From Polaromonas sp. (GTDB lineage Bacteria > Pseudomonadota > Gammaproteobacteria > Burkholderiales > Burkholderiaceae_C): DNA of 64,000 nucleotides. The first letter of the stretch is position 1; every line of letters starts with the position of its first letter. Below, one piece after another: positions 33,994 to 41,428 of the stretch. The notes below the pieces were generated by a model, which worked only from the letters and a program-made list of their open reading frames with translations, made no database searches and had not been told where the DNA came from. The position numbers and the translations under genes were made by a program. The DNA lies in assembly GCF_030680935.1 (NCBI RefSeq), contig NZ_JAUXUP010000078.1:46646-110645 (forward strand), written 5' to 3'.

Positions 33994-34706
33994 GCTGCCA
34001 CCTTGAGACCACCACCCTGGGTGGCGACACGGTCAACTTTCACAATCTGGTGCACAAAAATTCCTGGTGTCACGATGTGCTCCGGGTCCATCTCGCCCAG
34101 CTCTGCAATCTCATGCACGGTCGCCACGGTGTATCTGGCGGCAGAGGCCATCACCGGGCCAAAATTGCGCGCCGCCTTGCGGTAGCTCAGATTGCCCCAG
34201 CGGTCTCCGCGCTCGGCCTTGATCAGCGCCACATCGCCATGGATAGGCATCTCCAGCACGTAATCGCGGCCATGGATGTGCCGGGTTTCCCTGGGCGAGC
34301 CATCGGGGTTCAGGGCCAGCTCGGTGCCAAAACCGGTAGGTGAAAAAAATGCACCTATGCCTGCACCGGCCGCACGAATGCGCTCTGCCAGATTGCCTTG
34401 GGGCACCAGTTCCAGTTCGAGCTTGCCGGAGCGGTAAAGCTCGTCAAACACGTAGCTGTCGGTCTGGCGCGGAAAACTGCAGATGATCTTGCGCACGCGC
34501 CCGGCTTTGAGCAGCGCCGCCAACCCGGTATCGCCATTGCCGGCGTTGTTGTTGACCACCGTGAGGTCCTTGGCCCCTTGGGCTATCAGCCCATCGACCA
34601 GCTCGTTCGGGATGCCGGCCGTGCCAAAGCCGCCAATCAGCACGGTCGCACCGTCTTTGACCCCAGCCAACGCGTCCGCGACTGACCGGGCTATCTTGTT
34701 GATCAT
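33990..34706 (-). CDS. pcaI: 3-oxoacid (3-oxoadipate) CoA-transferase subunit A
   Basis: A 238-residue alpha subunit of a class I CoA-transferase. GGFGTAGIPNELVDGL near residues 25-40 is the CoA-binding glycine loop. TVVNNNAGNGDTGLAALL and RAAGAGIGAFFSPTGFGT are also typical. The start at 34706 (MINKIARSV) fits the family; a longer frame is rejected. First gene of the pcaI-pcaJ-pcaF set on the minus strand. Confidence 0.9.
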   Translation of the reverse strand: MINKIARSVADALAGVKDGATVLIGGFGTAGIPNELVDGLIAQGAKDLTVVNNNAGNGDTGLAALLKAGRVRKIICSFPRQTDSYVFDELYRSGKLELELVPQGNLAERIRAAGAGIGAFFSPTGFGTELALNPDGSPRETRHIHGRDYVLEMPIHGDVALIKAERGDRWGNLSYRKAARNFGPVMASAARYTVATVHEIAELGEMDPEHIVTPGIFVHQIVKVDRVATQGGGLKVAA

Positions 34707-34892
34707 GAAACTGTCTCCGCCACCAAAAAGCGGGGCGGTCACCATCTTAGCTTTGTCCTTGTTCCTGTGCAGAACACGGCACATATCTCACGCAGGCGTT
34801 CGTCGCGCGGCTTCAGCGCTCAAACAAGTGCAGGAGCAGCCTGATGAATCAGACGCCGGGAAGACGCCCCGGTGTCGATTGCTGCCGCTGTC

Positions 34893-35114
34893 TCAGGACT
34901 TGCGTGCGCCCATCACCAGTACCACCGCACCCAGCACGATGGCGCCAATGCTGAGCCACTGCGGCACATTGATAGACTCTTTTTCCTTGACGACCAGCTC
35001 AATCGGGCCAATGTTGGCCTTGGTGGTGTCCTTGGTGAAGCTGAAGCCACCGGTGAAAAAGCCGGCCAGACCGAGCACGATCAAAACGATGCCGGTAATT
35101 CTCATTGCATTCAT
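34893..35114 (-). CDS. small two-helix membrane protein (DUF3185-like)
   Basis: A 73-residue protein with two hydrophobic helices (about residues 5-24 and 52-70) separated by a polar segment (GPIELVVKEKESINVPQW). The pattern resembles the small DUF3185-type membrane proteins. AGGAGAACCCC lies just upstream of the start at 35114. An internal ATG three codons later is possible. Function unknown. Confidence 0.75.
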   Translation of the reverse strand: MNAMRITGIVLIVLGLAGFFTGGFSFTKDTTKANIGPIELVVKEKESINVPQWLSIGAIVLGAVVLVMGARKS

Positions 35115-35290
35115 GGGGTTCTCCTCGCCGGATGGTGGTTAAGCCGGAGCGCGCTTGCCGGTATCAGGCTCCGTGGGGGTAATTTAAGCCAGGGGCGCAA
35201 AAAACCGCGTAGGACAGAGTCGCCATCGCTGCCCGTGCAGCGGAAACACTGCGCTGCCACAAGGCATCAGGCACATGCTAACCTTGCCGG

Positions 35291-35725
35291 ATGTTCACCC
35301 CCTCACAGGCCGATGTTCGCCGGTTTTTCTGCTCCGTTTATGCCAAAACCCTTTCGGGACAGGCGCTGACAGCTATCGAAATAATAGCAAGTCAATGGCT
35401 GGCAGAACACCCCGAATACCACGCCGACTTCGCAGATGCAGACGCAGCGCTGGAAAAGATGTACGACGTGGAAGCTGGCGCCACCAACCCGTTTTTACAC
35501 CTGTCCATGCACCTGTCCATCAGCGAGCAGTGCTCCATCGACCAGCCGCGCGGCATCCGGCAGGCGGTAGAGCTGCTGACAGCGCGACGCGACTCCCTGC
35601 ACCAAGCCCACCACGAAGCCATGGAATGCCTGGGCCAGATGGTCTGGGAAAGCCAACGCGCCGGCCGGCCGCCCGACGGCGATACCTACATCGCCTGCGT
35701 GCAGCGGCACGCGACGAGAGATTAG
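35291..35725 (+). CDS. DUF1841 family protein
   Basis: A 144-residue cytoplasmic protein. It shows the family core NPFLHLSMHLSISEQCSIDQ and a second motif ALECLGQMVWESQR..GRPPDG (as MECLGQMVWESQRAGRPPDG). DUF1841 proteins are conserved in betaproteobacteria and of unknown function. The codons around 35370-35400 (AGCTATCGAAATAATAGC) resemble part of the ATAGC dispersed repeat, so the coding sequence may have absorbed a piece of it. Confidence 0.88.
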   Translation: MFTPSQADVRRFFCSVYAKTLSGQALTAIEIIASQWLAEHPEYHADFADADAALEKMYDVEAGATNPFLHLSMHLSISEQCSIDQPRGIRQAVELLTARRDSLHQAHHEAMECLGQMVWESQRAGRPPDGDTYIACVQRHATRD

Positions 35726-35737
35726 CCCCCACGGTTG

Positions 35738-35827
35738 CTCACTGCATGTAGCGCCCTGCCCCCCGAGGGGGCCGCTGCGCCTGCGGGCCGGCAAAGCCGG
35801 ACCCGCGGCGCCTGCTTGAAAAGAGAA
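35738..35827 (+). repeat. GC-rich dispersed repeat, copy 3
   Basis: CTCACTGCATGTAGCGCCCT, then CCCGAGGGGGCCGCTGCGCC and CTGCTTGAAAAGAGAA. It aligns over its length with bases 1-90 and with the inverted copy at 29146-29210. Confidence 0.65.
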
Positions 35828-35882
35828 ACAGCCACGCCGCTCTACCAGCGTGCAGCGACAAGTGACAAAAGATTGGCCCACA

Positions 35883-35914
35883 AGGACAAAGCCCCGCGAT
35901 GCGGGGCTTTGTCT
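35883..35914. terminator. hairpin terminator between DUF1841 and cytochrome c4 genes
   Basis: GACAAAGCCCCGC, GAT, GCGGGGCTTTGTC is a perfect inverted repeat. It lies 22 bp beyond the cytochrome stop codon, so it can end that minus-strand transcript, and it may also serve the plus-strand DUF1841 gene. Confidence 0.8.
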
Positions 35915-35934
35915 AGTTTCTGGAGCGAAGCGGT

Positions 35935-36600
35935 TTAGCGGAACTTGCTTTGCGGAACGACTTTCAAGTCTCCCTCGACCGATGCCATGTAGTTGGCCAA
36001 CTGCTTGAGTTCTGCGTTGGTGTACTGCTTGGCCATGCCGGCCATGATCGCGTTGCCGCGTCCGACTTTGGGATTATTCTCCACCTTGTAAGCCTTCAGT
36101 GCCACAAACAGGTAGTCGGCGTGCTGGCCGCCCAGCTTGGGGTAGCTCGGGTCAATCGGTTTGCTGAAATCAGCGCCGTGGCAAGACGCGCAATTGGCCT
36201 TGGCCAACAGGGCGGCCACGGCCGGGCTGGGGGTTTTCACGGTACGTTCTGCCGGAGCGGCCGCCTGGGCCACGCCATGCACACTGTAATAGGCCGACAG
36301 GTCGGCAATGTCCTGGTCGCTCAGGGTCTCGGAAACACCGCGCATGGTGGGGTGTTTGCGCTCGCCCTTTTTGTAGGCGTTTAATGCCGACGCAATGTAC
36401 TTGGCGCTCTGACCCGAGATCATTGGCACCTTGTACACCTCGGGGAAGCTGGCCTGGTAGCCCTTGATGCCGTGGCAGCCGATACACATGGCGTTTTTGG
36501 CTTCTCCGGCTTTGGCGTCGCCCTGGATGCCCTGGGAATGGGCCGCCACCGTCACAAATGAGACAGCAATGGCAAATAACGTGTTGATCAGCTTGGTCAT
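35935..36600 (-). CDS. diheme cytochrome c4
   Basis: A 221-residue periplasmic electron carrier. A signal peptide covers residues 1-21. Two haem-binding sites are seen: CIGCH at 39-43 and CASCH at 137-141, each followed by an axial Met region (PTMRGVS and AIMAGMAKQ). The tandem-domain layout and length fit cytochrome c4, which passes electrons to terminal cbb3-type or other oxidases. It is a single gene ending at a strong terminator. Confidence 0.93.
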   Translation of the reverse strand: MTKLINTLFAIAVSFVTVAAHSQGIQGDAKAGEAKNAMCIGCHGIKGYQASFPEVYKVPMISGQSAKYIASALNAYKKGERKHPTMRGVSETLSDQDIADLSAYYSVHGVAQAAAPAERTVKTPSPAVAALLAKANCASCHGADFSKPIDPSYPKLGGQHADYLFVALKAYKVENNPKVGRGNAIMAGMAKQYTNAELKQLANYMASVEGDLKVVPQSKFR

Positions 36601-36735
36601 TTTGCGCGCACAATCAGGTGAAAATTGGGTAGGTCAAACAGCCACTGATTATATCTGGGCCTGCCGGGGTCACCGCGTGCAGCGTCACACACACCCCTGA
36701 TTCACCCTTCTTACAGTTCACACTTCGCGCCCACC

Positions 36736-37578
36736 ATGAAATTCCAAGGCTCCAAAAACTACGTCGCCACCCAGGACCTGATGCTGGCGGTCAACGCTTC
36801 TGCCACCCTCAAAAAGCCGCTGCTGGTCAAGGGCGAACCCGGCACCGGCAAGACCATGCTGGCCGAGGAAGTGGCCCAGGCCCTGAACCTGCCGCTGCTG
36901 CAGTGGCACATCAAGTCCACCACCAAGGCGCAGCAGGGCCTGTATGAATACGATGCGGTATCGCGCCTGCGCGACTCGCAGCTCGGCGACGAAAAAGTCA
37001 AGGACATCCACAACTACATCATCAAGGGCGTGCTTTGGGAGGCGTTCACAGCCGATGAGCCGGTGGCCCTGCTGATTGATGAAATCGACAAGGCCGACAT
37101 CGAGTTCCCGAACGACTTGCTGCGCGAAATCGACCGCATGGAGTTCTACTGCTACGAGACGCGCGAACTGATCAAGGCCAAACACCGGCCGCTGGTTTTC
37201 ATCACCTCGAACAACGAAAAAGAACTGCCCGACGCCTTTTTGCGCCGCTGCTTTTTCCACTACATCAAATTCCCCGATGCCGACACGATGAAACAGATCG
37301 TCGATGTGCACTTCCCCGGCCTCAAGAAAGAGCTGCTGGCCGCGGCCATGAAAACCTTTTACGACGTACGCAACCTGCCCGGCCTGAAGAAGAAACCATC
37401 CACCAGCGAGCTGCTGGACTGGCTCAAGCTGCTGGTGGCCGAGGACATTCCGCTCGAGGCCTTGCAAAGCAAGGAAGACAAAGTGGCCGTACCGCCGCTG
37501 GTGGGCGCGCTGCTGAAAAACGAACAGGACGTCACTCTGTTTGAAAAGCTGGTGTTCATGCAACGCCACAATCGCTGA
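36736..37578 (+). CDS. MoxR-type AAA+ ATPase
   Basis: A 280-residue AAA+ ATPase. Walker A is GEPGTGKT at 33-40 and Walker B VALLIDEIDKAD near 108-119. Sensor 1 is ITSNNEKELPDAFLRRCFF. MoxR ATPases work with a von Willebrand factor A protein to mature or insert cofactors into partner enzymes. The VWA partner is at 38219, with an acetyltransferase gene between. No CO-dehydrogenase genes are close, so the client is unknown. Confidence 0.93.
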   Translation: MKFQGSKNYVATQDLMLAVNASATLKKPLLVKGEPGTGKTMLAEEVAQALNLPLLQWHIKSTTKAQQGLYEYDAVSRLRDSQLGDEKVKDIHNYIIKGVLWEAFTADEPVALLIDEIDKADIEFPNDLLREIDRMEFYCYETRELIKAKHRPLVFITSNNEKELPDAFLRRCFFHYIKFPDADTMKQIVDVHFPGLKKELLAAAMKTFYDVRNLPGLKKKPSTSELLDWLKLLVAEDIPLEALQSKEDKVAVPPLVGALLKNEQDVTLFEKLVFMQRHNR

Positions 37579-37611
37579 CCCCGCGAGCATGCCTGAAGGG
37601 AATTGCGAGCC

Positions 37612-38208
37612 ATGAGTTTTGTACAGCCCGTCACACTTTCAACCCGTGGCGTCGAGCTGGTGCCGCTGGCGCCGGAACACGAAGCCGGCCTGCGCGCCGC
37701 TGCGGCCGATGGTGAGCTCTGGAAGATACGTGTCACCTCGGTCCCCGAGCCGGACCAGACCCGTGCCTACATCGAAGACGCGCTGAAGGCCCGCGAAACC
37801 GGTCAGCGTTTTGCCTTTGCGGTGCGCGACGCCGCCACCGGCACGGTGCTGGGCAGCAGCAGTTATCACGACATCCTGCCCGCCGTGAAACGTGTCGAGA
37901 TTGGCTACACCTGGTACGCCGCACGCTGCCAGCGCACCCACATCAACACCACCTGCAAGTTGCTGCTGCTGACGCATGCCTTCGACACCCTGGGCTGCCA
38001 TGTGGTCGGCTGGCGCACCGACAATTTCAACCATGCCTCGCAGCGCGCCATCGAGCGCCTGGGCGCGCGCAAGGATGGTGTGATTCGCGGCCACGCACTT
38101 CGCCGTGACGGCACCATTCGCGATACAGTGATGTACAGCCTTCGTTCGGGTGAATGGCCCGAAGTAAAGGCACAACTTTTGTACATGCTCGACAAACCCC
38201 GAACATGA
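37612..38208 (+). CDS. GNAT-family N-acetyltransferase (RimJ/RimL-like)
   Basis: A 198-residue acetyltransferase. It has TRGVELVPLAPEHEAGL at the start, FAFAVRDAATGTVLGSSSYHD as a beta-strand core, and the acetyl-CoA region RVEIGYTWYAARCQRTHINT. It starts MSFVQP at 37612; an upstream in-frame TTG adds three residues. It lies between the moxR and VWA genes, 33 bp after the first and 10 bp before the second, so it is probably in one operon. It may acetylate a protein N-terminus or small molecule; the target is not known. Confidence 0.88.
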   Translation: MSFVQPVTLSTRGVELVPLAPEHEAGLRAAAADGELWKIRVTSVPEPDQTRAYIEDALKARETGQRFAFAVRDAATGTVLGSSSYHDILPAVKRVEIGYTWYAARCQRTHINTTCKLLLLTHAFDTLGCHVVGWRTDNFNHASQRAIERLGARKDGVIRGHALRRDGTIRDTVMYSLRSGEWPEVKAQLLYMLDKPRT

Positions 38209-38218
38209 TCTCCATGCC

Positions 38219-39436
38219 ATGCTGATCGACTTCTTCTACACCCTGCGTTCGGCCAAGCTGCCGGTCTCGGTCAAGGAATACCTGATGCTGCTGGAGGCGC
38301 TGCAGGCCGGTGTGGTCGGCCCCAACAGCGGCAAGCTCGAAGATGGCGAGATCGGCGAAGGCGCGTACAAAATCGACGACTTCTATTACCTGAGCCGTAC
38401 CGTGCTGGTGAAGGACGAAAAACACTACGACAAGTTTGACCGCGCGTTTGCGGCCTACTTCAAGGGTGTGGAGATGATTGCCGACTTCACCAAAGACATC
38501 CCGCTGGAGTGGCTGCGTAAAAATCTGGAGCTCGAGCTCAGCCCCGAAGAAAAAGCCAAGATCGAGAAGATGGGCTGGGACGAACTCATGGAAACGCTGA
38601 AAAAGCGTTTTGAAGAGCAGAAAGAGCGCCACGAAGGCGGCAGCAAGTGGATAGGCACCGGCGGCACCTCGCCCTTCGGCGCCAACGGCTTCAACCCGCA
38701 GGGCATACGCATTGGGCAGGAAAAAAGCCGCAACAAAAGCGCGGTGAAAGTCTGGGACCAGCGCGCCTACAAGGATTACGACGACACGCAGGAGTTGGGC
38801 ACACGCAACATCAAGGTGGCGCTGCGCCGCCTGCGCAAGTTTGCGCGCGAGGGCCATGTGGAAGAGCTGGACCTCGACGACACCATCCGCTCCACCGCCG
38901 CCAATGCCGGCTGGCTGGACATCAAGATGGTGCCGGAGCGCCACAACAATGTGAAGGTGCTGCTGCTGATGGACGTGGGCGGCACCATGGACGAACACAT
39001 CGCGCGCGTGGAAGAGCTGTTCTCGGCCACCAAGACTGAGTTCAAACACATCGAGTTTTATTACTTCCACAACTGTGTCTATGACTTCATGTGGAAGAAC
39101 AACCGGCGCCGCTTCAGCGAGAAGTTTGCGACCTGGGACATCATCCGCAAGTACAACAAGGACTACAAACTGATCTTTGTCGGTGACGCAACCATGAGCC
39201 CTTACGAGATTTTGCAGCCGGGCGGCAGCGTCGAATACAACAACGAGGAAGCCGGCGCCGAGTGGATGCAGCGCCTGACCAACGCTTTCCCGAAATTTGT
39301 CTGGATCAACCCCGAACCACAAGGCGTCTGGCAATACCGCCAGAGCATCAGTGTGATCCAGCAGCTGGTGAACCAGCGCATGTACCCCCTGACCATCAAA
39401 GGCCTTGAAGAGGCCATGCGTTTGCTATCCAAGTAA
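38219..39436 (+). CDS. VWA domain-containing protein (CoxE-like, MoxR partner)
   Basis: A 405-residue cytoplasmic protein. The N-terminal part (MLIDFFYTLRSAKLPVSVKEYLMLLEAL) is typical of VWA proteins encoded next to moxR. The von Willebrand A domain starts near residue 245 with KVLLLMDVGGTMDEHI. The metal-site motif is DVGGTM instead of the canonical DxSxS; related proteins usually have DVGGSM. GDATMSPYEI lies near the third metal-site loop. It probably acts with the MoxR ATPase as a metal-dependent chaperone. Its client is not in view. Confidence 0.9.
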   Translation: MLIDFFYTLRSAKLPVSVKEYLMLLEALQAGVVGPNSGKLEDGEIGEGAYKIDDFYYLSRTVLVKDEKHYDKFDRAFAAYFKGVEMIADFTKDIPLEWLRKNLELELSPEEKAKIEKMGWDELMETLKKRFEEQKERHEGGSKWIGTGGTSPFGANGFNPQGIRIGQEKSRNKSAVKVWDQRAYKDYDDTQELGTRNIKVALRRLRKFAREGHVEELDLDDTIRSTAANAGWLDIKMVPERHNNVKVLLLMDVGGTMDEHIARVEELFSATKTEFKHIEFYYFHNCVYDFMWKNNRRRFSEKFATWDIIRKYNKDYKLIFVGDATMSPYEILQPGGSVEYNNEEAGAEWMQRLTNAFPKFVWINPEPQGVWQYRQSISVIQQLVNQRMYPLTIKGLEEAMRLLSK

Positions 39437-39445
39437 ACTGGAAAT

Positions 39446-41428
39446 GTGACCCATTTCCGTTCCTGCCTCGCCTGGAGGGTGGCCAGGAATTTACCGGCCG
39501 CCGCCCTCGCCCTTCTGCTGGCCTGCGCCGCTGTAGCCCAGCCTGTCGCGCCCGCCGCACCTTCCGCACCATCGGACAGCAGCCCGCCCCCTCCCTCGGC
39601 CACCAATCCCGCCCCCATCACGCAGACCAACGTGCCGGCCCCGCCGATGGCCAGCGTGGCACCGCCCGCCACACCGGCGGGCGCTGTCGGCCCCACCCAG
39701 GCAGAGCCGGAAGTCACGGCTTTCGACATCGAAGTCAAGGCCCCGCCTGAAGTCCGCAGTCTGCTGGAGCGCCACCTTGAGTTGCGGCGTTACCGCGCCG
39801 TCACCGACCTCGACGACGCCGAACTCGCGCGCCTGGTGGTACTGGCCGAACGCAATGTGCGCAACCTGGTTGGCACCCTGGGCTATTTCAGCCCCACCAT
39901 CAGCATCGTCCGAGAGGGCGCAACGTCCCAGCGCCCCACTATCGTGGTGGCGGTGGACCCGGGCGAATTGACACGCATCCGCACGGTCGCGATTGGTTTT
40001 TCAGGCGATATTGCGCAGTCTCCTGATGCCGATGCCGCGGGCCAGCGCGAAGGTATACGGCGCAACTGGCGCCTGCCGCCCGGTCAGCGTTTCACACAGG
40101 ACAACTGGGACGGCGCCAAGACGCAGGCGCTGCGTGATCTGGTGGCGCGCCGCTACCCGGCAGGCCGGCTGGAGACCAGCCTGGCCGACATCGACGCACC
40201 CGCCGCCAGTGCCGACCTGTCCCTGACGCTGGACTCGGGCCCGCTGTACCGGCTGGGGCCCATGCAGGTCACCGGCATCCAGCGCTACGACCCGGAACTG
40301 GTGCCGCGTTTGGCCCGGCTGGCACCCGGCTCGGTCTACGACCAGAACAGCCTGCTCGAAGCGCAGCAGCGCCTGGCATCCAGCGGCTACTTCGACTCGG
40401 CGACGATTCTGGTGGACCCTGACAGCGACCCGCAGGCCGCGCCGGTGCAGGTCACGGTGCGCGAGGCCCTGCTGCAAAAAGTCGTTCTCGGCGTTGGCAT
40501 CACCACCGACAGCGGCCCGCGCGCCTCGGTCGAACACACGCACCACCGCGTGCCTGGCATCGGCTGGCGCGCCGTGACCAAGCTGCAGATTGAGCGCAAG
40601 TCGCCCTTTGCGCAAACCGAATGGACGGACATCCCCGATGACGACGGCTGGCGCTGGGGCTTCCTCGGTCGCGCCGAGCGGCTGGACGACGACGAGCTGA
40701 TCACCCGCGCGCAACGGCTGCGTTTCGGCAAATCGCAGGCCGGTGACCGCATCGACCGCAACGTCTACCTGCAGTACGACCGGGCCAGCGTGCAGGCCCT
40801 GCCTGGCAGCACGATCTCGGCCAGCGACAGCGGCGACGGTTCGGCCATCAGCGGCAACTACGTCTGGACCGGCCGTTATTTCGACAGCACGCCCTTCCCA
40901 AGCAAGGGTTATGGCCTGGGTGCTGAGTTGGGCGGCGGTGTCACGCTGGGCACGGACCGCAAGCCTTTTGTGCGCACCGCCGTCCGCTGGTTGGGCATCC
41001 AGTCCCTCACGCGCGGTCGCATCGCCTTGCGCGCCGAAGCCGCTGCTGTCGTCGCTGCCGACTCGGCGCGCATCCCCGGCACACTGCTTTTTCGCACCGG
41101 CGGCGACAGCACGGTGCGCGGTTATGGCTACCGCGACATCGGCATCCAGCGCGCCAACGGCGTCACCGGGCCAGGCCGCTACATGGCGGTCGGCAGTGTG
41201 GAATGGCAGCGCCCCATGCTCAAAAACGGCTTGCCCACCGAATGGGAAAACACTTTTTTCATTGACGCCGGTTCAGTGGCCGAGCGCCCCAAAGACCTCA
41301 AACCCCAGGTCGGCATTGGCACGGGCGTGCGTTGGCGCAGCCCCATCGGCCCGCTGCAAATTGACCTGGCTTACGGCGTGCAGCCGAAAAAATTCCGGTT
41401 GCACATGAGTGTGGGATTTGTTTTCTGA
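39446..41428 (+). CDS. tamA: translocation and assembly module outer-membrane protein TamA
   Basis: A 660-residue Omp85-family protein. A signal peptide covers about residues 1-31. A Pro/Ala-rich stretch (about 32-90) precedes three POTRA domains (for example LERHLELRRYRAVTDLDDAELARL split at 105-130). The C-terminal 16-strand barrel has TGGDSTVRGYGYRDIG, the RGY lid-lock motif, and ends in FVF. It works with TamB in moving proteins or lipids to the outer membrane. The start codon is GTG at 39446. It overlaps the tamB ATG at its stop codon. Confidence 0.93.
   Translation: MTHFRSCLAWRVARNLPAAALALLLACAAVAQPVAPAAPSAPSDSSPPPPSATNPAPITQTNVPAPPMASVAPPATPAGAVGPTQAEPEVTAFDIEVKAPPEVRSLLERHLELRRYRAVTDLDDAELARLVVLAERNVRNLVGTLGYFSPTISIVREGATSQRPTIVVAVDPGELTRIRTVAIGFSGDIAQSPDADAAGQREGIRRNWRLPPGQRFTQDNWDGAKTQALRDLVARRYPAGRLETSLADIDAPAASADLSLTLDSGPLYRLGPMQVTGIQRYDPELVPRLARLAPGSVYDQNSLLEAQQRLASSGYFDSATILVDPDSDPQAAPVQVTVREALLQKVVLGVGITTDSGPRASVEHTHHRVPGIGWRAVTKLQIERKSPFAQTEWTDIPDDDGWRWGFLGRAERLDDDELITRAQRLRFGKSQAGDRIDRNVYLQYDRASVQALPGSTISASDSGDGSAISGNYVWTGRYFDSTPFPSKGYGLGAELGGGVTLGTDRKPFVRTAVRWLGIQSLTRGRIALRAEAAAVVAADSARIPGTLLFRTGGDSTVRGYGYRDIGIQRANGVTGPGRYMAVGSVEWQRPMLKNGLPTEWENTFFIDAGSVAERPKDLKPQVGIGTGVRWRSPIGPLQIDLAYGVQPKKFRLHMSVGFVF

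Noticed and set aside
38027..39334. 435-codon minus-strand frame opposite the VWA gene
   Set aside because: Antisense shadow; the plus strand has a recognised VWA protein.
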